From NCBI GenBank assembly GCA_023416275.1, contig JAEZIB010000102.1, positions 62,001-126,000 on the forward strand: 64,000 bases of DNA, given 5' to 3'. The notes beneath the pieces are model-generated. The model was given only the letters and a program-made list of their open reading frames with translations, had not been told where the DNA came from and searched no databases. This document shows positions 44,434 to 54,100 of the stretch, piece by piece. The DNA is from Bacillota bacterium (GTDB lineage Bacteria; Bacillota; Clostridia; Acetivibrionales; DSM-1351). Made by a program: the position numbers and the translations under genes. How positions within the stretch are numbered: the first letter of the stretch is position 1; every line of letters begins with the position of its first letter.

Positions 44434-46113
44434 ATGAAGTTATCAGGTGCTGATGTTATTATAAAATGTTTAAAAGAGCAAGGCGTTGATACAGTATTTG
44501 GCTATCCAGGAGGGCAGGCCATAATTATTTATGATGCTTTGTATAGGGCGAGAAATGAGATTACTCATATACTTACATCTCATGAGCAAGGTGCTTCACA
44601 TGCAGCAGATGGCTATGCACGTGCAACTGGCAAGGTTGGTGTTTGCATTGCAACCTCGGGTCCTGGAGCAACTAACTTAGTTACAGGAATTGCAACAGCT
44701 TATATGGATTCTGTGCCTATGGTAGCAATAACAGGGCAGGTTCCAACTAACTTGCTAGGAAAGGATTCCTTCCAGGAGGTTGATATTACTGGAATAACAA
44801 TGCCAATTACAAAACATAATTTCATTGTTAAGGATGTTACACAGCTGGCAGATACTATGCGCAAGGCATTTGCTATAGCCAGAGAAGGCAGACCTGGGCC
44901 AGTTTTAGTTGATGTCTGTAAGGACGTTACTGCTGCATTGGTTGAATATACGCCTAAGAAACCTGAAAAGAAGGATTACGTTTCAAATAAATATCACGAT
45001 ATAAGTAATTCTGCAATTGAAGAAGCGATAGATGCAATTAATAATGCTAAAAGGCCTGTTATCTTGTCTGGGGCTGGTGTAGGTATTGCCTCAGTGGAAG
45101 AATATGTGCTGGCTTTATCAGAATTGGCTGATATTCCAGTTAGCACCTCGCTAATGGGGATGGGTACATTTCCAGGAACTCACAAGCTGTTTATGGGAAT
45201 GGTTGGTATGCATGGAACGAAAACCTCAAACTATGCGTTTCATAACTCTGATTTAGTTATTGCTATTGGAAATCGATTTAGTGATAGGATTATCAGCAAG
45301 GTTAGCAGTTTTGCACAAGAAGCAAAAATAATGCATATTGATGTTGACGGTGCTGAAGTGGGGAAAAACTTAAATGTAGATTTTCCATTGGTAGGAGATA
45401 TAAAGTATATACTTAAAGCAATTCTGGCAGGCATTATTCAAAAGAATAATTCTCAATGGATAAACAGAATCAACAAATGGAAGGAAGAGTATCCGTTAAA
45501 ATATACTTATTCAAAAGAAATTATTCGTCCTCAATATATTGTTGAGAGGATATACGAATTAACCAAAGGAGATGCAATTATTACTACTGAGGTTGGGCAG
45601 CATCAGATGTGGGCTGCACAATACTACAAGTATAGTAATTTTAGGCAATTTATATCCTCTGGAGGACTTGGAACAATGGGTTATGGCTTGGGAGCCTGTA
45701 TAGGTGCTCAATTGGCAAGACCTGATAAAAAGGTTATAAATATAGCTGGTGACGGTAGTTTTAGAATGAACCTAAACGAACTTGCTACAGCTGTTGAGTA
45801 TAAGCTTCCTATAATTATAGCGCTTTTTAATAATAGAGCACTAGGTATGGTTAGGCAATGGCAGGAACTGTTTTTTGACAGAAGGTTCAGCCAGACCTCC
45901 ATTGATAGGGGTACTGATTTTGCAGCATTGGCAAATGCTTTTGGTGCAAGGGGAATAAATGTAACTTGCCCAGATGAAGTGGATGATGCAATTATTTCTG
46001 CATTATCAGAGACTGACACACCTGTACTTATAAATTTTGTAATTGACAAGGATGACAAGGTATCACCTATAGTGCCGCCTGGTGCAGCTTTGTGCGATGT
46101 GGTAGACTGCTAA
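44434..46113 (+). CDS. ilvB: acetolactate synthase large subunit
   Basis: A 559-residue ThDP enzyme making acetolactate from pyruvate. Motifs: VFGYPGGQAIIIYDAL, HEQGASHAADGYARATG with the catalytic Glu, ThDP/Mg loop GDGSFRMNLNELATA and NNRALGMVRQWQELFF. RBS AGAGGAG precedes the ATG. No small subunit gene (ilvN/ilvH) or ilvC is in the window. Confidence 0.96.
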   Translation: MKLSGADVIIKCLKEQGVDTVFGYPGGQAIIIYDALYRARNEITHILTSHEQGASHAADGYARATGKVGVCIATSGPGATNLVTGIATAYMDSVPMVAITGQVPTNLLGKDSFQEVDITGITMPITKHNFIVKDVTQLADTMRKAFAIAREGRPGPVLVDVCKDVTAALVEYTPKKPEKKDYVSNKYHDISNSAIEEAIDAINNAKRPVILSGAGVGIASVEEYVLALSELADIPVSTSLMGMGTFPGTHKLFMGMVGMHGTKTSNYAFHNSDLVIAIGNRFSDRIISKVSSFAQEAKIMHIDVDGAEVGKNLNVDFPLVGDIKYILKAILAGIIQKNNSQWINRINKWKEEYPLKYTYSKEIIRPQYIVERIYELTKGDAIITTEVGQHQMWAAQYYKYSNFRQFISSGGLGTMGYGLGACIGAQLARPDKKVINIAGDGSFRMNLNELATAVEYKLPIIIALFNNRALGMVRQWQELFFDRRFSQTSIDRGTDFAALANAFGARGINVTCPDEVDDAIISALSETDTPVLINFVIDKDDKVSPIVPPGAALCDVVDC

Positions 46114-46221
46114 GTCAATATGTATTAATAATGTACAATTTCGAATTTTTACAATTTGGTAATTTAGGTGTTTATATTTATCGAATGAAAAGTAAAATAA
46201 TTCCTTAAAATAGGTTGGTTT

Positions 46222-46266
46222 GATTGCTACAAACCATTGATAAATTTGAGTATTAATAGACTTTTA
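46222..46266 (-). repeat. F3 dispersed repeat, copy f
   Basis: On the minus strand it reads AAAAGTCTATTAATACTCAA then ATTTATCAATGGTTTGTAGC, close to the consensus. This copy lies about 20 kb outside the polysaccharide locus. Confidence 0.55.
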
Positions 46267-46413
46267 TCGGGAAATTTAAAATGTTGAGAATAAACAATTG
46301 TTAGTTCTAGTAATTACTAATTACTTGAATTAATTTTGTAGTAAACTTTAATAAGCTTCAGCACCAATAGATTTTTTATATAGGAAGCTGAGCTGATTGT
46401 TTTTGGAATACAT

Positions 46414-46453
46414 AAAACGATATGTTATTTAAAGGATAGCATATCGTTTTTTT
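46414..46453 (+). terminator. intrinsic terminator downstream of ilvB
   Basis: AAAACGATATG pairs with CATATCGTTTT and is followed by TTT. Confidence 0.75.
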
Positions 46454-46534
46454 GAGAGGCATTATTCTTTAGAACCGGCTTTGTATGAGGAACAGGTCTG
46501 AATTTATTAAGTTGGGTATTATAAAATTATTGTC

Positions 46535-46563
46535 TTGACTTTTAATAGTATACGTGTTATATT
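46535..46563 (+). promoter_or_regulatory. sigma-A-type promoter for rpmG-secE-nusG
   Basis: TTGACT and TATATT are separated by exactly 17 bases, 95 bases before the rpmG start. Confidence 0.7.
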
Positions 46564-46657
46564 TAGTATTGCTCGTGTGTAAGTCTTTTTTTTATGTCTA
46601 AAAAATATAGTAGGCTTACATAGATAAATAGAAATGCAGCACTTGGAGGTGTTATAA

Positions 46658-46807
46658 ATGAGAGTTAAGATTACACTCGCATGCTCTGATTGTAAACAGA
46701 GAAATTATTCTAATTTAAAGAATAAGAAAAATGACCCAGATAGACTGGAAATGAAGAAGTATTGTAAATTCTGTCACAAGCATACTGTTCACAAAGAAAC
46801 AAAATAA
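46658..46807 (+). CDS. rpmG: 50S ribosomal protein L33
   Basis: A 49-residue ORF with GGAGGTG eight bases upstream. It has two C-x-x-C pairs (CSDC and CKFC), so it is the zinc-binding L33 form. The place before secE-nusG is standard in Firmicutes. Confidence 0.96.
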   Translation: MRVKITLACSDCKQRNYSNLKNKKNDPDRLEMKKYCKFCHKHTVHKETK

Positions 46808-46914
46808 TTTAGTAACAATATTTTGTGGAAATGTTTAGTAATGTGTTTTGTGTCAACAATTATTGTATGATAGCCAAATGATATTTAAAATATTGTTATT
46901 GGGATGTGATTAAA

Positions 46915-47145
46915 ATGGCTGAAAATGAGACAAAAAAAGTGTCTTGGTTCAAAAAAAGTGGACAAGGTATAGTAAAACTATACAAAGAGGTTAAGGTTGA
47001 ATTAAAGAAGGTTATTTGGCCTAATAGGACTCAGCTTATAAACAATACTGGAACAGTACTTTTGTTTTGCGTAATTATTGGATGCATAATATGGGTTTCT
47101 GATTTGGGTTTTTTGCAATTATCTAAAATTGTATTTACAAAATAA
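46915..47145 (+). CDS. secE: preprotein translocase subunit SecE
   Basis: A 76-residue protein with basic N-terminus, the conserved EVKVELKKVIWPNRTQLI segment and one membrane helix (TVLLFCVIIGCIIWVSDL). ATG 46915 is preferred; an in-frame GTG at 46906 is possible. It stabilises SecY in the translocon. Confidence 0.95.
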   Translation: MAENETKKVSWFKKSGQGIVKLYKEVKVELKKVIWPNRTQLINNTGTVLLFCVIIGCIIWVSDLGFLQLSKIVFTK

Positions 47146-47204
47146 TGTAGTAATAGAACTTAAGGAAGGACATGGGGCTTTAAGTTGGTGAGCCTGATTT
47201 TGGT

Positions 47205-47726
47205 ATGTCTGAAGAAGAGAGTAAGTGGTATGTAGTTCATACTTATTCAGGGTATGAAAATAAAGTAAAAGCAAATCTTGAGAAAATAGTTGAAAATAGA
47301 AGTATGCAGGATTATATCATTGACATTGTTGTTCCTATGGAAGAGCAGATTGAGATAAAAGACGGCAAAAAGAAGGCAACACTTAAAAAAGTGTTTCCTG
47401 GTTATGTGCTTGTTAAAATGATTATGTCAGATGAGTCCTGGTATATTGTCAGAAACACAAGAGGTGTCACAGGCTTTGTTGGACCTGGATCAAAACCAGT
47501 GCCTTTATCAGATGATGAAGTTAAGGCGATGGGTGTTGAGGAGTTTGCTCCAGAGGTTGATTATGAAGTTTATGATAACGTCAGGGTTATTTCTGGACCT
47601 TTAGAAAACTTTATTGGGATTGTTGAAGAAATCAATCTTGAGAAGAGAAAGGTTAGAGTTTCGGTTTCAATGTTCGGGAGAGAGACTCCTGTTGAGCTCG
47701 AACTCGTTCAGATTCAAAAGATTTAG
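47205..47726 (+). CDS. nusG: transcription termination/antitermination protein NusG
   Basis: A 173-residue protein with NGN domain start WYVVHTYSGYENKVKANLEK, the VFPGYVLVKM strand, and a C-terminal KOW domain (VRVISGPLENFIGIVEEI). It binds RNA polymerase and modulates elongation. It is the only NusG-like gene in the window, so no specialised (LoaP-type) paralogue is visible. Confidence 0.97.
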   Translation: MSEEESKWYVVHTYSGYENKVKANLEKIVENRSMQDYIIDIVVPMEEQIEIKDGKKKATLKKVFPGYVLVKMIMSDESWYIVRNTRGVTGFVGPGSKPVPLSDDEVKAMGVEEFAPEVDYEVYDNVRVISGPLENFIGIVEEINLEKRKVRVSVSMFGRETPVELELVQIQKI

Positions 47727-47820
47727 GCCACAAGGCAGATAGAATATCATTAATTGATTATTTTATCCTTTTAATAAATTAAATTTTAGTAACTAGTAAG
47801 AGAAATGAGAGGTGGAAATA

Positions 47821-48249
47821 ATGGCTAAGAAAATAGTTGGTTATGTAAAATTACAGATTCCTGCGGGAAAAGCAACTCCAGCTCCACCAGTTGGACCAGC
47901 TTTAGGACCACACAGCGTAAATATTATGGGCTTTTGTAAGGAATTCAATGAGAGGACTTCAAAAGAGGAAACTGGAACAATTATCCCAGTTGTAATGACT
48001 ATTTATGCAGATAGATCTTTCTCCTTTATCACAAAGACTCCTCCAGCAGCTGTTCTTCTGAAAAAAGCATGTAAGATTGAAAGTGGCTCTGGAAAGCCTA
48101 ATAGGGATAAGGTTGCAAAGATAACAAAGGAACAAGTACGTAAGATAGCTGAGAACAAAATGTCTGATTTAAATGCAGCAAGTCTTGATGCAGCAGCAAG
48201 TATGATTGCTGGTACAGCTCGCAGCATGGGAATTGTAGTAATTGACTAG
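47821..48249 (+). CDS. rplK: 50S ribosomal protein L11
   Basis: A 142-residue protein. The start at 47821 (MAKKIVGYVKLQIPAG) follows GAGAGGTGG; the upstream in-frame GTG is not needed. Proline-rich PAPPVGPALGPHSVNIM is diagnostic. Confidence 0.98.
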   Translation: MAKKIVGYVKLQIPAGKATPAPPVGPALGPHSVNIMGFCKEFNERTSKEETGTIIPVVMTIYADRSFSFITKTPPAAVLLKKACKIESGSGKPNRDKVAKITKEQVRKIAENKMSDLNAASLDAAASMIAGTARSMGIVVID

Positions 48250-48259
48250 TGTTATTGGT

Positions 48260-48350
48260 AGGTGTAAGGTTCGCATACAGGTATGAATGCGACGTTTAGT
48301 CTGTGGGAGGAAACAGAGGTTTCCGACAATAATTAACCACTTAAGGAGTG
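48260..48350 (+). promoter_or_regulatory. putative rplA leader structure
   Basis: The L11-L1 spacer has CGCAT-...-ATGCG and then GGAAAC-agag-GTTTCC with GTGGGAGG just before it. Similar structures occur at L1-regulated sites in Firmicutes; I infer an L1 autoregulatory element. Confidence 0.4.
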
Positions 48351-48356
48351 TGACGT

Positions 48357-49052
48357 ATGTTTAGAGGAAAGAAATATCAAGAGAGTGCAAAACTTGTTGA
48401 TAGACAAAAGCTTCATGAACCATCAGAGGCTCTTGAACTAGCTCAGAAAACTTCAAAAGCAAAGTTTGATGAGACTATCGAAGTTCATATAAGACTTGGT
48501 GTTGACTCCAGACATGCAGACCAACAGGTTAGAGGCGCAGTAGTGCTTCCTCATGGAACTGGTAGAACAGTTAGAGTGTTGGTTTTTGCAAAAGGAGATA
48601 AAGCAAAAGAAGCTGAGCAAGCTGGTGCTGATTTTGTTGGTGCTGAAGAATTAGTAACTAAGATTCAGGGTGAAAACTGGTTTGACTATGATGTTGTTGT
48701 TGCAACCCCAGATATGATGGGTGTTGTTGGTAGACTTGGTAAAGTATTAGGTCCTAAGGGACTCATGCCAAACCCAAAAGCAGGTACTGTATCAATGGAC
48801 GTAGCTAAAGCTATAGCCGATATTAAAGCCGGAAAGATCGAATACAGACTTGATAAGACAAATATTATTCACTGTCCAATAGGAAAAGCTTCCTTTAGTG
48901 CGGAGAAGCTAATGGATAACTTCCGTACATTACTTGGAGCAGTTGTTAAAGCTAAGCCTGCAGCTGCAAAAGGTCAATATTTGAAAAGTATTGTAGTAAC
49001 TTCAACAATGGGACCTGGAATAAAAATTAATCCAGTTAAGGTTACTGAATAA
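48357..49052 (+). CDS. rplA: 50S ribosomal protein L1
   Basis: A 231-residue protein; AAGGAG precedes the ATG. Motifs TIEVHIRLGVDSRHADQQVR-like region, RGAVVLPHGTGRTVRV and LGKVLGPKGLMPNPKAGT are conserved in L1. Confidence 0.98.
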   Translation: MFRGKKYQESAKLVDRQKLHEPSEALELAQKTSKAKFDETIEVHIRLGVDSRHADQQVRGAVVLPHGTGRTVRVLVFAKGDKAKEAEQAGADFVGAEELVTKIQGENWFDYDVVVATPDMMGVVGRLGKVLGPKGLMPNPKAGTVSMDVAKAIADIKAGKIEYRLDKTNIIHCPIGKASFSAEKLMDNFRTLLGAVVKAKPAAAKGQYLKSIVVTSTMGPGIKINPVKVTE

Positions 49053-49098
49053 TATATATTGAAATAGATAGTAGTGACTTAAAAATAGAAACTTTTAC

Positions 49099-49127
49099 TT
49101 TACAAATTTATTGTTTAGTATTATTAT
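49099..49127 (+). promoter_or_regulatory. sigma-A-type promoter for rplJL
   Basis: TTTACA and TATTAT with a 17-base spacer, upstream of the L10 leader. Confidence 0.55.
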
Positions 49128-49149
49128 ATTCTATGTCAATTAAATAGTA

Positions 49150-49290
49150 TGCCATAGACAGTAGGTGCTCAGTATTTCATATATACTGATGCGTAATTTG
49201 ATGATAGTCATCCTACCGAGGTTGAATTAATAACGGTTAATCACCCTTTGTCTGTCTGTGTGCATGCAAAGGGTTTAATTTTTGCAATGA
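49150..49290 (+). ncRNA. ribosomal protein L10 leader with attenuator hairpin
   Basis: GACAGTAGGTGC (from 49158) and CATCCTACCGAGG pair to give the L10-leader kink-turn-like core. Downstream CCCTTTG (49243 on) pairs with CAAAGGG, followed by TTTAATTTTT, a terminator. Established for L10 leaders: L10-L12 binding represses rplJL. The assignment rests on recognisable motif words and position. Confidence 0.7.
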
Positions 49291-49311
49291 ATTGAAAAGG
49301 AGGTGGATGTT

Positions 49312-49845
49312 TTGCCTAGTAATAAGATACTTGAACAAAAGAAGGAAGTCGTTAAAGAGTTATCAGAAAAAGTAAAGGCTGCACAATCGTTTATATTAGC
49401 TGATTATAGAGGATTAACTGTTGAGCAGGATACTGAAATGAGAAATGCTTTAAGGGCTGCTGGAGTTGAATACAAGGTAGTTAAAAATACACTAACTAGT
49501 CTTGCAATGAAAGAAAATGGTTATGAAGAATTGGAAAGCTATTTGAATGGACCAACAGCTATGGCTATGAGCACAACGGATGTTGTTGCACCTGCAAAGG
49601 TTTTATCAGAGTTTGCTAAAAAGTTTGAAGCACTCGAACTTAAAGTTGGTGTAGTTGAAGGTAAGGTTATTGATCTTAATGGTATTAAGGCACTTGCTGA
49701 ATTGCCATCACGTGAGGTTCTTATCGCAAAGGTATTGGGAGGCTTCAATGCTCCTATATCTGGTTTTGCAAACGTTTTAAATGCAAACTTAAAAGGTTTG
49801 GTTGTAGCATTAAATGCTGTAGCTGAGCAGAAAGCAAAAGCATAA
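49312..49845 (+). CDS. rplJ: 50S ribosomal protein L10
   Basis: A 177-residue protein. TTG at 49312 is taken because AAGGAGGTGG lies six bases upstream and the product starts PSNKILEQKKEVVKEL. Motifs ILADYRGLTVEQDTEMR and YKVVKNTL are typical. The C-terminal helix binds L12. Confidence 0.96.
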   Translation: MPSNKILEQKKEVVKELSEKVKAAQSFILADYRGLTVEQDTEMRNALRAAGVEYKVVKNTLTSLAMKENGYEELESYLNGPTAMAMSTTDVVAPAKVLSEFAKKFEALELKVGVVEGKVIDLNGIKALAELPSREVLIAKVLGGFNAPISGFANVLNANLKGLVVALNAVAEQKAKA

Positions 49846-49901
49846 TTAGATTTAAAAGAATAAACTATTAAAAATTAAAAAATATTTGGAGGTATTATAC
49901 A

Positions 49902-50282
49902 ATGGCTAGTGAAAAAGTTACAAAATTAATTGAGGATGTAAAGAATTTAACAGTATTAGAATTATCAGAATTAGTAAAGGCTCTTGAAGAAGAATTTGGA
50001 GTATCAGCAGCAGCACCAGTTGCAGTTGCAGCAGCACCAGCAGCAGGAGCAGCAGCAGCAGTTGAAGAAAAAACTGAATTCAATGTTATATTGAAGGATG
50101 TTGGAGCAGAAAAGATTAAGGTTATCAAAGTTGTTAGAGAAGCAACTGGACTTGGCTTAAAAGAAGCTAAAGAACTTGTTGATGGAGCACCAAGTACACT
50201 TAAAGAAAATGTTTCAAAGGACGAAGCAGCTTCAATCGAAGCTAAGTTCAAGGAAGTTGGAGCAACAGTTGAAATTAAATAA
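49902..50282 (+). CDS. rplL: 50S ribosomal protein L7/L12
   Basis: A 126-residue protein with N-terminal dimer helix, an Ala/Pro-rich hinge (AAAPVAVAAAPAAGAAAAVE) and the C-terminal factor-binding domain KIKVIKVVREATGLGLKEAK. GGAGG precedes the ATG. Confidence 0.98.
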   Translation: MASEKVTKLIEDVKNLTVLELSELVKALEEEFGVSAAAPVAVAAAPAAGAAAAVEEKTEFNVILKDVGAEKIKVIKVVREATGLGLKEAKELVDGAPSTLKENVSKDEAASIEAKFKEVGATVEIK

Positions 50283-50439
50283 TATCTAGAAGAGATACAA
50301 AACAATATGACCCTATTAACGGGAGGAGATTTTCTAACAAAGGCGGAGGAAAGCATAATAGTTGTATTATTGTCAACTCTAACAGAAATTTGTTAGGGAA
50401 AGCAGCCTCTTTAGAAGAGTTATATTACTGTTTATTAAA

Positions 50440-50479
50440 AACAAGAGGCTACTCACTAACTAAGAGTAGTCTCTTTTAT
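50440..50479 (+). terminator. rplL terminator/attenuator
   Basis: AAGAGGCTACTC and GAGTAGTCTCTT form a 12-bp stem with one mismatch around ACTAACTAA, then TTATT. Confidence 0.75.
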
Positions 50480-50865
50480 TAAGATTAAAAAATCAAAGTT
50501 ATATAAAAGATTAATATAGACCTTATATTAAACTAAATACTTAGATATTTCAAATGTTCAATATCTAAGTTTGCGTTAACAAAGGCATTGGTTTAGTTAA
50601 TCTAATTAATTACATAATATTTTATTTATTGCAATTAGTTTTTTTACAAATTAATTGATTTTATTTCATATAACAATATTGGTATAGATTTTTAATACAG
50701 AAGTCTTTTAGGCGATATAGCAATAATACTATAAATTCTTTTAGTTTTACACATTTAAGGTAATAGTTATTTTCAGATACAAGCATACAAAATTAATGTT
50801 TAATATCCTAGTAAAATATAAACATAAAAATACAATTAAAATAGCTCATAATAAATATATTTTTA

Positions 50866-50894
50866 TTGACAAGCAGTGTCAACTATGATATCAT
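50866..50894 (+). promoter_or_regulatory. rpoBC promoter with palindromic operator-like site
   Basis: TTGACA and TATCAT lie 17 bases apart. The -35 box is the left half of TTGACA-agcag-TGTCAA, a perfect 6-bp inverted repeat. Confidence 0.6.
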
Positions 50895-51155
50895 TATAAA
50901 CTGCATTAAAATTCTGTTGTCACGTCCAAAAAAGGGAAATTAATTTGATTTGCTTACATAAATTATAGCATATGCGAATAATCAAGACAATAATTGTTAA
51001 TAATATTTTAATGTTCTGTGTGCATAGCTTTATTATATGTTTTTATTTAAATTATATACTTGGTTTGATTTACAATTTTACATAATACAATTCTAATTAT
51101 GTGAGATTTTAAAATATTCCTAATAAAAGTCATAAGTTTATGAGGTGATATAAAT

Positions 51156-54100
51156 ATGGTACAACCCGTAAAATTGGGTAGAAACACAAGAATGAGTTTT
51201 TCTAAAATACGAGACGTACTAGAAATGCCAAACTTGATAGAAGTTCAGAAGAATTCATATCAGTGGTTTTTGGATGACGGTCTAAGAGAGGTTTTCAGAG
51301 ATATTTCTCCTATAACAGATTATACTGGAAACTTGATTTTAGATTTTGTAGATTACTCTCTTGATGATGAACCAAAGTATAGTGTCGAAGAGTGCAAGGA
51401 AAGAGACACTACATACTCTGCACCACTGAAAGCAAAAGTGAGATTAATTAACAAGGAATCTGGAGAAGTTAAAGAGCAGGAAATCTTTATGGGAGATTTT
51501 CCTCTGATGACAGATACTGGTACCTTTATAATTAATGGTGCTGAGCGTGTAATTGTAAGTCAGCTTGTAAGATCCCCAGGTATTTACTATTCAATGAAGT
51601 TTGATAAAATTGGTAAAAAATTGTATTCTAATACTGTTATCCCCAATAGAGGAGCATGGCTGGAGTATGAGACTGATTCTAATGATATCTTATCCGTAAG
51701 GATTGATAGAACTAGAAAGTTACCTCTTACAGTGTTATTAAGAGCTTTAGGTTATGGTACCGATTATGAAATAACACAACTATTAGGTGAAGATGAAAGA
51801 ATATTAGCTACTATTCAAAAAGATAATGCTAAAACCTATGAAGAGGGTCTAATTGAAATATACAAGAGATTAAGACCAGGTGAGCCACCAACTGTTGACA
51901 GTGCAAAAAATCTTATCAATAGTTTATTTTTTGATGCTAAAAGATACGACCTTGCTAAGTTTGGTAGATTTAAGTTTAATAAAAAATTAGCATTAGCAAA
52001 TCTAATAAACGGACAGGTTGCGGCTGAAAACATTATTTCAGTTGAAACAGGCGAGGTTTTAGTTGCTGAAGGCGAGTTAATAGACAGAAAAAAAGCAGAA
52101 GAGGTACAGAGTTCAGGAGTTAATATTGTATATTTATTAGTTGATGGTAAATCCATTAAGGTAATTGGAAATAATACTGTTGATATTCGCGAGTATATTG
52201 ATTTTGATGTTTCTGATATAGGAATTACCGAAAAAGTTCAATATACAGTATTAAAAGAAATACTTGAAGGCAACCTTGAAAAAGATCAGCTTAAGAAAGT
52301 TCTTAAAGAAAAAATTAATGATTTGATTCCAAAACATATCACTACTTATGACATAATATCATCAATTAATTATATTATTAATCTTGATTATGGAATAGGT
52401 ACTGTTGATGATATTGACCACTTAGGAAACAGAAGATTGCGTTCTGTAGGTGAGTTGTTGCAGAACCAATTCAGAATAGGCTTGTCAAGAATGGAAAGAG
52501 TTGTAAGGGAAAGGATGACTATACAAGATATTGACGTAGTTACTCCACAAGCCCTTATTAATATAAGGCCAGTTGCTGCATCTATAAAAGAATTTTTTGG
52601 AAGCAGTCAGTTGTCACAATTCATGGATCAGACTAACCCTCTTGCTGAGTTAACTCATAAGAGAAGACTTAGTGCTTTGGGACCTGGTGGTTTGAGCAGA
52701 GAGAGAGCGGGCTTTGAAGTCCGTGACGTTCACCATTCCCATTATGGCCGTATGTGTCCAATTGAGACGCCTGAAGGACCAAATATAGGATTGATAGGTT
52801 CCTTGAGTACTTATGCTAGAGTCAATGAATATGGATTTATTGAGTCACCTTATAGAGTAGTTGATAAGGAAAAGGGTATAGTTACAGATGAGATAGAATA
52901 CTTGACAGCAGATATAGAAGATCCATTTATCGTAGCTCAGGCTACTGAACCATTAGATGAAAATGGAAAGTTTATTTCTAAGAAAATTATTGCAAGATTC
53001 ATGGAGCAAATTTTGGAGGTTGAGAATACAAAGATTGACTACATGGATGTATCTCCAAAACAAATGGTATCAGTTGCAACTGCTATGATTCCGTTCCTTG
53101 AAAATGACGATGCTAACCGTGCGCTTATGGGTTCGAACATGCAACGTCAGGCTGTTCCACTTATAAAAGCCGATTCTCCTATTGTTGGTACAGGTATTGA
53201 GTACAAGGCAGCAAGAGATTCAGGTGTATGTGTTATAGCTAGAAATACTGGGGTGGTAGATAAAGTATCTGCAAATGAAATAATTATTAAAGCTAATAAT
53301 GGTAAAAAAGATGTTTATAAGCTTCTCAAATATATGCGTTCTAATCAAGGTACTTGCTTAAATCAAAGACCTATAGTTAGAAAGGGTGAAATCATTGAGA
53401 AGGGAGATATTATTGCAGACGGACCATCTACAGATACTGGTGAAATTGCATTAGGAAGGAATATCCTTATTGGGTTTATGACTTGGGAAGGTTATAACTA
53501 CGAGGATGCAATTCTTATAAATGAAAAACTTGTTAGAGAAGATGTTTATACATCAATTCATATAGAAGAATACGAGGCTGAGGCTAGAGATACTAAGCTT
53601 GGGCCTGAAGAAATAACAAGAGATATTCCAAATGTCGGAGAAGAAGCACTTAAGGATCTTGACGATAGAGGAATTATTAGAATAGGTGCAGAAGTTCGTT
53701 CTGGAGATATTCTAGTGGGTAAGGTTACTCCTAAGGGTGAGACAGAGCTTACTGCTGAAGAAAGATTACTAAGAGCTATCTTTGGTGAAAAAGCTAGAGA
53801 GGTTCGTGACACATCACTTAGAGTACCTCATGGAGAATCAGGAATTATTGTTGATGTAAAGGTGTTCACTCGTGAAAATGGTGATGAGCTTCCACCAGGA
53901 GTAAATCAACTTGTTAGAGCATATATTGCTCAAAAGAGAAAAATTTCTGTTGGAGATAAAATGGCAGGTAGACATGGTAATAAGGGTGTTATTTCCAGAA
54001 TACTACCTGAAGAGGATATGCCGTTCTTACCTGATGGTACTCCTTTAGAGATAGTACTAAATCCACTGGGCGTACCTTCACGTATGAATATCGGACAGGT

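Larger units (their letters stand above)
46114..46657 (+). other. 544-bp spacer before rpmG
   Basis: It contains an F3 copy, an intrinsic terminator and the rpmG promoter. I saw no tRNA or other gene. Confidence 0.5.
50283..51155 (+). other. 873-bp rplL-rpoB spacer
   Basis: An unusually long, AT-rich gap. It holds the rplL terminator and a strong promoter with an overlapping palindrome; the rest (50,480-50,860 and 50,900-51,130) shows no ORF or RNA I can recognise. Confidence 0.6.

Noticed and set aside
46808..46914. A tRNA gene between rpmG and secE, as in some Firmicutes
   Set aside because: No cloverleaf-compatible sequence or T-loop GTTCRANYC word present.
47205..47726. NusG here as a specialised LoaP-type antiterminator acting on F1
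   Set aside because: Its context (rpmG-secE-nusG-rplK) is that of the housekeeping NusG.
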